DNA of 64,000 bases. Origin: Candidatus Obscuribacterales bacterium (lineage in GTDB: Bacteria; Cyanobacteriota; Vampirovibrionia; Obscuribacterales; Obscuribacteraceae). Of this stretch, positions 36,118-45,632 are shown in pieces (position 1 is the first letter of the stretch; each line of letters starts with the position of its first letter). Below the pieces are notes generated by a model that saw only the letters and a program-made list of their open reading frames with translations, did not search any database and was not told the DNA's origin. A program made the translations under genes and the position numbers. The stretch lies in the NCBI GenBank assembly GCA_019746975.1, contig JAIERK010000117.1, positions 1 through 64,000 of the forward strand, given 5' to 3'.

Positions 36118-36899
36118 ATAAAGCCATATTTCTCTTCACAATGAAACGCTATCTCCACTGGGTAAATTTGCTGGTGGGTGGTGTTGCACTCACCATCTCC
36201 GTTTTGCTATGGGGTCTAGCGCTGTGCGTCGATTCGGCAGTGACTAAAGAGCTTGTTCGCTCCTGCCTTTTCGGTCCTATGGTAGCTATTGTAGTATCGT
36301 ATACAGTGATAAGTCCACAAGTTGCCAACTCGCAACGGCGCAAGGATGGAGAGTATCTGTCCTTGATTTTCTCGCGCCCCATTTCTCGTTGGTCCTATGT
36401 GGTCACGAAATGGTTGACCGGATCAGTGTTCGTATTAGCGATTATGGCGCTGCAAACAACGCTCTCCTTAGCCGCCGCCTATATTCTTTCGGTAATGTGG
36501 CGTGGTCACCCGCAAAACATTGTGGATGGGTACGCTATCACCGACGCAATTCTCAACGCGTTTGGAGTTACCGCCCTTGTCGTTTTCATTGCGTCAATGC
36601 CCCAGAGAATCGCGGTGTTTGTATTTATCCTCTATGCGTACGCTGTCTTATTTTTGACACTCCTCGTCGGTACTGCATCGTTCGTCTCACTGTCACTCGA
36701 CCATGTGTCGAAAACGGTAACAGCCTTCGGACAAATGCTCTACAGCATTTTTATCGTCGGCATGGATTCCTATCACGTCATCAACGCATCGGATTTTCCT
36801 GTCGCAAGCGCAGTTATTTACCTATCAAACATAGCTTTGTATCTAACCTTGGCCACGCTCATTATGTCATATAGAGAATTTTTCTATGCTAACGATTGA
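36114..36899 (+). CDS. ABC-2 type transporter permease
   Basis: 261 residues with six hydrophobic segments (about 15-40, 57-78, 98-120, 140-160, 165-190 and 225-250), and RRKDGEYLSLIFSRPISRWSYVV between the second and third. This is the conserved cytoplasmic coupling region of ABC-2 permeases that inserts the paired ATPase. It starts inside the last codons of the ATPase gene (ATGA overlap) and its stop overlaps the next start by 14 bases, so all three genes are translated together. The substrate is unknown. Confidence 0.9.
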   Translation: MNKAIFLFTMKRYLHWVNLLVGGVALTISVLLWGLALCVDSAVTKELVRSCLFGPMVAIVVSYTVISPQVANSQRRKDGEYLSLIFSRPISRWSYVVTKWLTGSVFVLAIMALQTTLSLAAAYILSVMWRGHPQNIVDGYAITDAILNAFGVTALVVFIASMPQRIAVFVFILYAYAVLFLTLLVGTASFVSLSLDHVSKTVTAFGQMLYSIFIVGMDSYHVINASDFPVASAVIYLSNIALYLTLATLIMSYREFFYAND

Positions 36900-37911
36900 A
36901 CGAGGCCGTACCAATGTCGTCCCCCCTGTGCTTCTCACTGTGTGCGTCGTCCTCTTATTCATGCGTGGAGTTTCCATCTTTTACGCGACGTTTTATCACA
37001 AAGCTCCAGAGAGAATAGTGGCATGGCAACAACCGAAGGCACTGGACAAATCGCGTAGAGACTTGCTCTCACGCCCCAGCCTCTACTTTTTTTGTGATAA
37101 CAGCAATCAGTTCAACTCGATAATGACTCAACTGTACGATAATATGCTGTTTCAAAATCGCGAAATCGTCTCGATGATCAACGAATCTGTTGTTCCAATC
37201 AGGGTGGTGCTCAACGGAGAGAAGAGTGATGCGTTGGCAAAGTCACTAAAGAACTCACTGCGAGTTACCAATACCCCATCGGCCTGCTTAGCGCTTCCCA
37301 ATGGTGCTTATGTCGAAAGCACAGCCTGGCAATCTGACAGAATGTTCGTCGCCTTTCTCCATGATGCGATGGAGCACTCCGTACGAACGGCCGGATTCGA
37401 AGCCATGCGAAATACTGATTGGGACACTGCCTGCAAAGCATTCCAACTTGATTTCGAAAATAAGCCATCGGATGAACTCGTGGATTACTACGGAACAATG
37501 TACTGGTCGATTGCTTTACGGCACAACCATAACGAAGCCAGAGCGCGAGAAGTACTTCAAGACGCGCTCAAGAGAAATACGAAGGCTATTTATTTCGACA
37601 AAGATGACCGTTGGCCTGAGCCTTGCGTCCATTTCTTACTTGGAGAAATCAGTTGGGATGAGCTAAAGAAAAGGGCATCTGAGTATAAGAAGAAGCACAA
37701 GTACCAGGCGGAAACAGCACAATATGTTTACGCCGCCAACCTATTGCTGGAAGGTAAGACTGAGCAAGCAAAAAAAGAATTGCGAGAAGTAGCGGAGAAT
37801 AAGGATACTCGCTACTACTATTCAGGAAAATTCGCGCGGGCAGAACTCAGAGGGCTCGGCGAGACCTATCCCAAGGAAGAAGAAGACAATGACACAGAAT
37901 CATACGATTAG
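36886..37911 (+). CDS. membrane-anchored thioredoxin-fold/TPR protein of the ABC operon
   Basis: 341 residues. An N-terminal membrane anchor (about 12-32, VPPVLLTVCVVLLFMRGVSIF). A thioredoxin-like domain follows (LSRPSLYFFCDNSNQF … VRVTNTPSACLALPNGAYV), with a single Cys and a cis-Pro-type TP but no CxxC, so it is not a classic disulfide oxidoreductase. The C-terminal half has TPR-like repeats (AFEAMRNTDWDTACKAFQLD, ETAQYVYAANLLLEGKTEQA) and ends in an acidic tail. It overlaps the permease gene by 14 bases, so it should act with the transporter, possibly as a periplasmic partner. MsrA lies next. Confidence 0.72.
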   Translation: MLTIERGRTNVVPPVLLTVCVVLLFMRGVSIFYATFYHKAPERIVAWQQPKALDKSRRDLLSRPSLYFFCDNSNQFNSIMTQLYDNMLFQNREIVSMINESVVPIRVVLNGEKSDALAKSLKNSLRVTNTPSACLALPNGAYVESTAWQSDRMFVAFLHDAMEHSVRTAGFEAMRNTDWDTACKAFQLDFENKPSDELVDYYGTMYWSIALRHNHNEARAREVLQDALKRNTKAIYFDKDDRWPEPCVHFLLGEISWDELKKRASEYKKKHKYQAETAQYVYAANLLLEGKTEQAKKELREVAENKDTRYYYSGKFARAELRGLGETYPKEEEDNDTESYD

Positions 37912-38100
37912 TAGATGAAGTGCGTGATTTGGCGCCAACAATATCCCAATTTCTATCGACGAAGAAGTCTACGAGTCAGCAACCGTCAGTAATTTGACAA
38001 GTAAGGGTTTGTATTCGGTCTGTGTGCAAAAATCGTTGAGTTTCGGCAAATCTTGCAACCACTGGTACAATTAGAAATACGAAGGCGTAGAGCATTATTG

Positions 38101-38661
38101 ATGAACGCAGCATTCAATGTCATTTTGATACTAATCGCTGGATACCTGGTGACAACCATGCTTTATAGAGACACGTCCATAGCAAAGTTGCCTGAGCAGG
38201 GCGGACTGCAAAAAGCCACACTCGCGGCTGGCTGATTCTGGGGTGTTGAGGCGGCGCTTCAACGAATTGAAGGTGTCAAGCACGCGACTTCCGGCTACAC
38301 CGGCGGGACGACCAAGGATCCAACTTATGGAGATGTCTGCGGAGGACGAACAGGGCACGCAGAAGCAGTCCAGGTGCTATTCGACCCACAAAAGCTTGCC
38401 TACAAAGACCTGATCCGCAAATATCTGAAAGACTTCAGACCCCGCCGATACCCGGGAGACAAGACCTCCCAGTACAGGTCGGCTATTTTCTACGAAGGAG
38501 ATCAACAAAAGCGCGACGCTACCGAGGTGCTCAAAGAGTTGGGCTTCGATAAAGCATCGAGTGAAGGATTACTCGAACCCGCATCCACCTTTTTCGCGGC
38601 TGAAGTGTACCATCAAAATTATTACGAGAAGATGTCGGTCGGTGTACCTAAGAATAAGTAG
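38101..38661 (+). CDS. msrA: peptide methionine sulfoxide reductase MsrA, candidate selenoprotein (in-frame TGA at the catalytic position)
   Basis: The frame from 38101 reads a membrane anchor (MNAAFNVILILIAGYLVT), a linker, then ATLAAG-TGA-FWGVEAALQRIEG, SGYTGGTTKDPTYGDVCGG, GHAEAV, SQYRSAIFY and YHQNYYEK, the complete MsrA family pattern. The TGA at 38233-38235 stands exactly where the catalytic Cys of GCFWG belongs (residue 45). Everything downstream is in the same frame and undamaged to a TAG at 38659. Selenocysteine MsrA proteins are known in some bacteria and algae, and a Sec-insertion-like hairpin follows. MsrA repairs methionine sulfoxide. Alternative explanation: a chance nonsense mutation TGC/TGT to TGA. 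The anchor indicates periplasmic exposure. A TTG start at 38053 would add 16 residues. Confidence 0.82.
38233..38263 (+). promoter_or_regulatory. candidate SECIS element directly after the UGA codon
   Basis: After UGA (38233-38235) and 9 bases, GUUGAGGC (38245-38252) pairs with GCUUCAAC (38256-38263) in an 8-bp stem with one G-U pair. The apical loop is GGC (38253-38255), and 17 bases lie between the UGA and its first G. Bacterial SECIS elements lie just 3' of the UGA, with a G-containing apical loop about 16-37 bases after it, so this fits. The element overlaps coding sequence, as known. Confidence 0.6.
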
Positions 38662-38980
38662 CAGAGACTCAAACCAGAGTATAAAACTGGCGCCAACACC
38701 TTTTTTTCAATAAGTTGGATTTGATAACCGGTGCATCCATGCGGCGGTTAGATGTTCTCCTAACCAGTGGTGCCTTTAGATCTCTAGCGCAGGGTCAAAG
38801 GTTTGAGTGGATTGCGAATCCGACCAACAAGACTAGTGATGACGAGTGAAAAAGCATTTACTGAACTCATGCCATTATCCAAGATGGTCGCTCCGCAAAT
38901 GTTTTCAACTGAGCAATTCAACACTAGGCAAACATTAGAAAACTCGGTTTCACCTCATATTTAAGGATCGAATCTAAGCG
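38662..38980. other. intergenic region
   Basis: 319 bases. A short possible terminator-like CCAG/CTGG pair (38673-38689) and a T run at about 38701 follow msrA. Two very short frames (36 and 41 codons) exist without ribosome binding sites and are not called. Nothing else is seen. Confidence 0.35.
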
Positions 38981-41900
38981 ATGTCACGCTCGTTCAACAA
39001 TCCGATCCTACTGTGGGGTAACGCTAGGAGTATCAATTTTATGACAAGCAGACCGTACCCGACAGAGTCAGAATTACTTGGCAGTAGCTTCAACGGAAAG
39101 GAGGAACAGAAATCAGATCAGCTGTGCCTATTGTCATTCAGCGACAAAGGCCCGATGAAGGAAAACGCAGGGCGTAAAGAAGACCATTCCGAGCAACAAG
39201 AAGAGAGTCAGCCGTACTGGGGACCGGACTTCTTCAAGTGCCTGGCAACAAATCCCGCCGACAAATCTGGGCTGTTACCCACGGATAAAACAGGGCGAGC
39301 AGATGACAAACCTGCACCGGCAAAACCGGGCGCACCCACCGATAGAGCTTTCGATCCGAAGGAAGCCGAGTTGCTACTTGCCGACAGTATAAAGGATCTG
39401 CAGTTAACCAAAGATGGTAGCTTGCCGAGATTGGCTAGGTTTGAACCCAAAGTCGCGCTGAAAGAAGCGACTACGGTGAAAAAACTCGCGGAAGAAAAAC
39501 TCGGTCCCAAGGCGAGTGAGGCACAAATCGAGCTCTTTGTCAGAGAATTTGGCAAAGAGAATCCAGACTTGGACATCGAGTCTGGAGACGACGAGGTGGA
39601 AGCAGGGTCTGAAGTGACCATCCCTGGTCAAGACCGCACAGGTGGAATTTACGTTGAAGAGAACGGTCGCAGATCCACGAACTGGGCTAATGGTTCTTCA
39701 AGAGAAGAAACAGCCGATGGAATCCTCATCAACGCTAAAAGCTCAGAACGAGAAATTCGCTTCTTCGTTAGTGATGACGGAAATCCGCCTTCAAGTAAAA
39801 CTGTCATCAAAGGAAAGATGGTGCACCAGATTCGCCAAGATGGAACCCAGATCGTAAGCAGACTAGCCGATGACGATACTGCTAAAGTCGAGCTGATCAC
39901 AAGACCTGATAAAAGCCATTTTGCTTTTTCGTACAACGAAGACGACACGGAGCCCCACACCGTAACTCAAAGAAAACGGGGCTCTGCACCTATCATTTAT
40001 AAGAAAAACGACCATGGCGAGTTCGTTTCGAAAGATGGTAAGAAAGGCTTAGCTATCGGAGAAAGCTCTGCATCCGTCCTTCCGTACGACCGCGAGGTGA
40101 AAGATGGTTCGGTCACTCGCACCTTTGAAGACAAGGAGCAGGTCAAATTCGACAAAGATGGAAAGGTCACCTCCACTCTTTCAAGAGCGGGTGATGGACT
40201 GACGGTCGAACATCACTTCAAACCGCCCGAGGAAGAACCTGACCGTGTAGTGGTCCAACATGATGAACTCAACAAGCTGCTTGGTCGAAAGGGGCCGCTC
40301 GAGCTAACAAAAACAGATGCCGGACGATTCATCGCAACAGTGAAAGGTCCAGATGGTCGCACAAAGCTAGGTACCGTCGAGATTTCCAAGGACCTTACAG
40401 TTACGTATCGCAGAACAAAACCCCTCGCCACCATAGAGTGGAGCAACCCATCTGCGCAACCCGAGAACAGGAGAACCATCACAACAACGGAAACGGGCGA
40501 TCATGACGTTCGCACAGATATAGAGTACGGAGATGGTGCCAAGGTCAGTCGTTTGCACGATCGATTTGGTATCAAGAAGTCGGAAACTTACACCGATCTG
40601 TCGGGAGTAAAATGGAGTCGCGAGCTTAATTCGCAAGGCAAACCGGATTCGCTTAAGGTTGTCGACGGCGCGCAGACAGTCGAATTGAAATATGACAGAT
40701 CGATGCAAATGTTGAAAGGCACCGTAAAAGACGGAGCGACAACAAGAGAAGCCACGCTATGCCGTGACACGCTTTTCATCCGAGGCAAAGATGGGAAACT
40801 AGAGGCTCGGTCTCTGGATTGGGACGGCGATTCGCGTCCCAAATTCCAGTCGGGCAAGTTCGACATAGACAAAGGCACTTTCACTGGAGAGACAACATCA
40901 AATGGACGAAAGATTCCAATCCGCGAGTCTATTATTCCAGGCATAGCTGACAAACTTCGAGGAGGCACCGTCGACGGCATCATGAGTAATGGTGTCAAAG
41001 CAAGCACTAACTTCATGGGTGAGGCCCTGGTAGAACGACCTGAAGGTAATGCGGTAAAACTAGGACCCGATAATCTCGTCGACATTTGGGACGAGACTGG
41101 CGCCAACTCTGTCCGAGGCGAATCACTCTCCCGTCAAGCGATCGATTATCTCAAGAAGTACCCTGAGACGGATCGCCGCTTGATCGCCGAAATTCACCGA
41201 CGCTTCCGATCCGATGAAGACAGCCGAGCCAAGAGCGACAACATGTTCAAGAAGCTGACCGAAGTCGACGGAATAAAAGGATTGAGCACAGAGCAAAAAC
41301 AAGCATTACGGCATAGCGTTCTCAATCATGTAGCATTTCCCGAAGCGATAACGCAGGGCGATCCAACTTTCGTCTGCGGTGGAGCCACTATGCAACGACA
41401 ACTCGCTATCAACCATCCAGAAAAGTATGTATCGACTCTGATTGCAGGGCTATCTGGTTCACCGTTGAAAAACATCGGAGGAAAAGACGTTAAGTTCGAT
41501 CAGGCAAACCTGCTAATGCATGACACCACCGGTAGAGACATCGCATCGAGAGTGTTTCAAACTATGGCTATGAGCCTGGCTCATAGTAAGCTCAAATTCG
41601 AGAACACAAGTACCGGCGTAGGAAGTCTTACTGACGGAGAAGGCAACCGTCGGAGCTTCAATGGACTCGGATTGGATAGAATGGCGATGGTGCTTTCAAA
41701 TTTAACAGACTCACCCAAAGCGGTGGTAATGGTTAACTCCGAGAGCGATCTGATCAAGCTGTTTTCAGATAATAAAGAGAAGTCCATGCCCCTCAGGTGC
41801 CAGCCTAAAGGAAGCGCATTAGCGCACGTGTACAATCTTGTCGGGATTGAGCAAGGACCTCCTCTCAAGCTGCGCATACAGGATCACGGTGGTTTGACCG

Positions 41901-42097
41901 GCGACATGTCGGATACCAAAACCGCTCTTAAGGATCTCTCAGAAGTCTTTGGTGACAGAGGTGAAGCAACGGTAATATTCGGTGGCAAAGAACCGCTCGA
42001 TCCAAAGAAAATCTACAAAATGGAAGACGGCAGCATAGCTGTTGATGAACAGGGCACCAAAGAATTTCTGGAGCGAAGAGAACGCGACGAGGATTGA
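38981..42097 (+). CDS. large protein with RHS-like repetitive sequence and a C-terminal papain-like cysteine peptidase arrangement
   Basis: 1038 residues, no signal peptide. Residues about 1-190 are charged and Pro-rich. Then about 400 residues of repetitive beta sequence recall RHS/YD proteins (DREVKDGSVTRTFEDKEQV, KFDKDGKVTSTLSRAGDG, DIEYGDGAKVSRLHDRFGIK, KWSRELNSQGKPDSLKVVDG). The C-terminal part has QGDPTFVCGGATMQRQL with Cys799, ALAHVYNL with His949, and IQDHGGL with Asp968. The order Cys-His-Asp and the spacings of 150 and 19 match papain-fold enzymes, as a putative peptidase domain. The layout (long scaffold plus C-terminal catalytic domain) resembles polymorphic toxins or effectors. 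Catalytic assignment is inference. Single gene. Confidence 0.65.
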   Translation: MSRSFNNPILLWGNARSINFMTSRPYPTESELLGSSFNGKEEQKSDQLCLLSFSDKGPMKENAGRKEDHSEQQEESQPYWGPDFFKCLATNPADKSGLLPTDKTGRADDKPAPAKPGAPTDRAFDPKEAELLLADSIKDLQLTKDGSLPRLARFEPKVALKEATTVKKLAEEKLGPKASEAQIELFVREFGKENPDLDIESGDDEVEAGSEVTIPGQDRTGGIYVEENGRRSTNWANGSSREETADGILINAKSSEREIRFFVSDDGNPPSSKTVIKGKMVHQIRQDGTQIVSRLADDDTAKVELITRPDKSHFAFSYNEDDTEPHTVTQRKRGSAPIIYKKNDHGEFVSKDGKKGLAIGESSASVLPYDREVKDGSVTRTFEDKEQVKFDKDGKVTSTLSRAGDGLTVEHHFKPPEEEPDRVVVQHDELNKLLGRKGPLELTKTDAGRFIATVKGPDGRTKLGTVEISKDLTVTYRRTKPLATIEWSNPSAQPENRRTITTTETGDHDVRTDIEYGDGAKVSRLHDRFGIKKSETYTDLSGVKWSRELNSQGKPDSLKVVDGAQTVELKYDRSMQMLKGTVKDGATTREATLCRDTLFIRGKDGKLEARSLDWDGDSRPKFQSGKFDIDKGTFTGETTSNGRKIPIRESIIPGIADKLRGGTVDGIMSNGVKASTNFMGEALVERPEGNAVKLGPDNLVDIWDETGANSVRGESLSRQAIDYLKKYPETDRRLIAEIHRRFRSDEDSRAKSDNMFKKLTEVDGIKGLSTEQKQALRHSVLNHVAFPEAITQGDPTFVCGGATMQRQLAINHPEKYVSTLIAGLSGSPLKNIGGKDVKFDQANLLMHDTTGRDIASRVFQTMAMSLAHSKLKFENTSTGVGSLTDGEGNRRSFNGLGLDRMAMVLSNLTDSPKAVVMVNSESDLIKLFSDNKEKSMPLRCQPKGSALAHVYNLVGIEQGPPLKLRIQDHGGLTGDMSDTKTALKDLSEVFGDRGEATVIFGGKEPLDPKKIYKMEDGSIAVDEQGTKEFLERRERDED

Positions 42098-42170
42098 TTG
42101 TAATCTAAAACGAGTTGAACGCTGACTAGAATAAAACAGTTCGCGCGGTCGGGAGCAAGAGTAATCCTGC

Positions 42171-43817
42171 TCACCAACGCCTGATACTGGCGGGATTCTT
42201 TATATCATTAGGCTTAGCGACCGGTGAAACAAAAGGCGCATGATTCTTCTTATGCTCCAGTTTGTACCAACGCGCGGTAGTGACTCGCCCGTCATTAGCG
42301 CGCTGCATTCTGAGCAGCCACGTATCGAAAGAGTCCACATCGACTGCGCAAATTTTTTCCTTGTTGGTTACGAGCAAAACTTTCCGAATACCTGAAGCAA
42401 GGTCGGGAAGAATTACATCGAAAAGGTAAGAACGACCATTTACGTTAGCCCTGAAAGTAGGATGACCAGAACCATTCATAGAAAATGCGGCAGACTTTCC
42501 TTGCACCATGAGCGGGAACCAACGATCTTCTGCATTGGTCACATTAGAGCCTATCTCGGCAGTCTCGAGGCACGACATTTCGGAAAAACACTCTTTGACA
42601 ATTTTTGGAAGCACAGTTCTGTCATTGACTTCAAGCAAGGCGCCACGATTATTATCGTTGACGACAAGAAGCGCATCGGGATCGATTGCAAACCTCCCTC
42701 TTTGAGACACGAGCGGGACATGCTTTTTTTGGATGCCCGCCAACAACTTGGTCTGATCGATGCCCGCCTGCAGGCTGACTTGCTGAACACCCTCTTGCGC
42801 CTTCAGCTTCTTCAATTCCGAGTACTGGTGCCAAGCTTTGTTTTTTAACGGGTTCTGAGCATCAAATTTTTCAAAGAGCTCAAATGCCTTTCTATACGTA
42901 TCGACCGCCGCGTTCATCCTGTTCAACAGCTGATGGCAGCCTGCTTCGAGATATGTACACTCGGCGAGATATGGCTCGTAGCCTTCTTCCGCTAACTGGG
43001 CATTCAAGTCTTTCAAGTAAAAGACCGCACGTCCATAGTCTTCTTCATTAATGGACTTTAGCGCCTGTTTGTACAACGGAACTTCATCAAGAATTATCTC
43101 AGTAACCTCCGTGCCGCCCTGTAAAGGCGGTGTCGATGATCCGCTCGAGTTCGCCTCAGGCTGGACAATCGGCGTTACAACCGACCCTTTATCCGGCGAC
43201 TCCAGCGCCTTATCCGACGGCTTCTCTGCCTTGTCTGACGGCTCTGCCGACCTGTCCGAAGGTTCAGCCGGCTTGCCTACCGAACGAAGGAAAGATGGCA
43301 CTGCTGAAGACTGCTCTACTGGCGGCTCTATTGGCGGCTCTATTGGCGGCTCCGATGAGGGCTCCGATGATTTCTTCGGTACACGCTTCGAAGATCGCTT
43401 TGACGAGCGTTCACCTGGTCGTGTCGTCGCCCCCTCTTCGGATCGTTCCTCTGAAGACCGCTCAGGTGAGTTAGCCGGCGCTCGCTTCTCAGACGGCTCC
43501 GCCGCTCCGTCGTACAAATCGTCGGACTTTTTTCTCGATTTCTTAGTCGGTTTCTTTGGTATGTACACTTCTTCCAGAGATGGAGGAGGTTCCTTGATGC
43601 GCCTCTTCTTGCTAGTTTCGCGTTCATCAAAATCGAAGTCCAGTTCTGACCTCTGCGCCAGCAACAATGGCGACGTCGCCCTGGTCGATGAACTGTCGAA
43701 CTGGACGTCCAGGCGCTGCCAATCTGCCGCCAAAGCGTTTTGAACACCTGAAACCATCATGCACAGCGTGACAGTAAGCATTCTGCGAAGTTTAATTTTC
43801 GAATCCCGCATAAACAT
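42171..43817 (-). CDS. secreted TPR protein with long low-complexity linker
   Basis: 548 residues. The signal peptide is LRRMLTVTLCMMVSGVQNAL. A disordered region of about 190 residues follows, rich in Ser/Glu/Lys/Pro with repeats such as IEPPIEPPVE and a run of PSDK/PSDR units. A TPR-like helical domain (ALKSINEEDYGRAVFYLKDL) and a C-terminal beta-rich domain (ALLEVNDRTVLPKIVKECFS, YLFDVILPDLASG) complete it. The linker probably spaces the domains from the membrane. The long linker's DNA is low complexity, so length may vary between strains. No strong ribosome binding site before the ATG; alternative ATGs at 43811 and 43781. Function unknown. Confidence 0.7.
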   Translation of the reverse strand: MFMRDSKIKLRRMLTVTLCMMVSGVQNALAADWQRLDVQFDSSSTRATSPLLLAQRSELDFDFDERETSKKRRIKEPPPSLEEVYIPKKPTKKSRKKSDDLYDGAAEPSEKRAPANSPERSSEERSEEGATTRPGERSSKRSSKRVPKKSSEPSSEPPIEPPIEPPVEQSSAVPSFLRSVGKPAEPSDRSAEPSDKAEKPSDKALESPDKGSVVTPIVQPEANSSGSSTPPLQGGTEVTEIILDEVPLYKQALKSINEEDYGRAVFYLKDLNAQLAEEGYEPYLAECTYLEAGCHQLLNRMNAAVDTYRKAFELFEKFDAQNPLKNKAWHQYSELKKLKAQEGVQQVSLQAGIDQTKLLAGIQKKHVPLVSQRGRFAIDPDALLVVNDNNRGALLEVNDRTVLPKIVKECFSEMSCLETAEIGSNVTNAEDRWFPLMVQGKSAAFSMNGSGHPTFRANVNGRSYLFDVILPDLASGIRKVLLVTNKEKICAVDVDSFDTWLLRMQRANDGRVTTARWYKLEHKKNHAPFVSPVAKPNDIKNPASIRRW

Positions 43818-44151
43818 CCAGAAGATTGAGCCGCTTTGCCGCTACAACGCCCATACGTATCTGATTGAACCACTGAAGCTCATACAAATCAACAGTTAGC
43901 AATTACTTGCCATTCTAATGAAGCAATAAAACTGCTTAGCATCATATCTCGCGGTTTCGCGAACCTGACAATAAGTGCTGAAATTTAAAGCCCTTATAGC
44001 GTTATCGAAAAGAGCAAGGGACCGCTCTCAATTGCCCTGCCCATGACGCAAGCGCTCTCACGAGGCCTCTCCACGACAACAAAATCGTTGTGCACGTATA
44101 CCTGCGCTAATCAGGACTCGACATCGATTACACAGTGCCTAAAGATTCAAG
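43818..44151. other. intergenic region
   Basis: 334 bases between two minus-strand genes, AT-rich near 43890-43990. No gene or structured RNA was recognised. Confidence 0.35.
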
Positions 44152-45441
44152 CTACTCGGATGCAATGCGATCGAGAACCTTCAGGCATCGATCGATTTCG
44201 TCATATGTGTTGTAGTGAACAGCACCAACGCGCACTAACCCGCCAAGCTCTTCCAAACCAAGGAGCTCTGTCAATTGAAGAGCATAGAAGTTGCCGTTCC
44301 ATACAAAGATACCGTCTTTTGCCAACTGTTCTGCTACTTTCAACGGCGAATGTGCCTTCACGACCAATCCGAAGGTCGGTGTGCGCCAGTTGAGCCGCGT
44401 CGACTCCAATTCGGAAATTCCAAAGAGTTTGATTCCAGAGATGTTCTTCACACCAGCGATCATCCGCTCTGAGAGCGATTTTTCGTAGTTCTTAATCAGC
44501 TCCATGGCAGTCAATAGTTGGTGCCTTCGGCTCTCGCCCTTGCTTGAACTTGCAGCAGCACCGATGCTCGCAAGATAATCGATACCTGCAACCAGCCCCG
44601 CTATTGATTCGAAACTCTGGGTGCCTGTTTCCCAACAGAAGGGATGATTCGAGTCTGCCGGTCTGACCTTGTACGGAAGCAAGCGACTGAGCAATTCTTT
44701 CTTACCATATACGACTCCCAGATGGGGCGCGAAGAACTTATAAGGAGAACAGGCGAGAAAATCGCAGTCCAACTCGCGCACATCGATCGGACCGTGGGGA
44801 GCATAGTGCACCGCATCGATGTAAACGATCGCACCAACCTCGTGAGCCATCGCAACTATTCGCTTAACGTCGTTGATTGTGCCAACCGCATTTGACGCAT
44901 AACCGACCGCGACAATCTTGGTGCGCTTATTCAGCTTTGTCGCAAACTCGTCCATATCAAGGGTGCAATCCGACTCCCGAATTCCGATGGCATGAACCAC
45001 CGCGCCTCGCTCCTCAAGCGCTTTCCAGGGAGCAACGTTGGCGTCATGATCCAACACTGTTGTTATCACTTCGTCACCAGGTTGCAGATCCCTCCCCAGG
45101 GCTCGGCTAAAGGAAAACGTCAATGACGTCATGTTTGCGCCGAAGACGATTTCCGCAGAAGAGCAGCCCAGGAGGTCAGCCATCGCTTTGCGACCTTGCT
45201 CGATAATCTCATCGGTTTCTTGACTCGTGACGAAGCAGCCGCCGGTGTTGGCGTTGCTGGCACTGTAATAGCTAGACACCGCGTCGATAACTTGCTGCGG
45301 TACTTGAGTGCCGCCGGGCCCATCAAGGAAGGCAGCCGGCAGGCCGTTGACGCTTCTTGTCAGCGCAGGGAAATGCTTGCGAACGGCTAACTTTTGTAAT
45401 ACTTCCATTGCGGTGCTCTTTGTCGATGCTGTTGCTGACAT
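44152..45441 (-). CDS. class V aminotransferase, cysteine desulfurase-like (TIGR01976 type)
   Basis: 429 residues from the ATG at 45441, preceded by AAGGAA at 7 bases. PLP-enzyme motifs are FLDGPGGTQVPQQVIDAV, GANMTSLTFSFSRAL, VITTVLDHDANVAPW, VYIDAVHYAPHGPIDVRELD and LACSPYKFFAPHLGVVYG, with the PLP lysine in SPYKF. This matches the cysteine desulfurase-like subgroup, where the DGPGG motif near the N-terminus is typical. Whether it releases sulfur from cysteine is not established for the subgroup. It has no IscU/SufE partner nearby. Single gene. Confidence 0.9.
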   Translation of the reverse strand: MSATASTKSTAMEVLQKLAVRKHFPALTRSVNGLPAAFLDGPGGTQVPQQVIDAVSSYYSASNANTGGCFVTSQETDEIIEQGRKAMADLLGCSSAEIVFGANMTSLTFSFSRALGRDLQPGDEVITTVLDHDANVAPWKALEERGAVVHAIGIRESDCTLDMDEFATKLNKRTKIVAVGYASNAVGTINDVKRIVAMAHEVGAIVYIDAVHYAPHGPIDVRELDCDFLACSPYKFFAPHLGVVYGKKELLSRLLPYKVRPADSNHPFCWETGTQSFESIAGLVAGIDYLASIGAAASSSKGESRRHQLLTAMELIKNYEKSLSERMIAGVKNISGIKLFGISELESTRLNWRTPTFGLVVKAHSPLKVAEQLAKDGIFVWNGNFYALQLTELLGLEELGGLVRVGAVHYNTYDEIDRCLKVLDRIASE

Positions 45442-45632
45442 GGCGAATTCCTTTATCAGTCGATAAACGGTCAGTGCACAAGGATAGTGGATAAGCACTT
45501 GTCTGACATTCAACTAATAAACTTATTAGGCAACATTTGCGTGATCGCCAGCAACGACTGTAGAAATGCGAATAGACAGACAGATTTTGAAGTTCTCTCG
45601 GACCTGAAGGACGAGGCTTTTCGGTGCATTCG

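Noticed and set aside
43051..43743. Plus-strand frame of 230 codons
   Set aside because: It mirrors the low-complexity Ser/Glu/Lys region of the minus-strand TPR protein, which has a signal peptide and domains.
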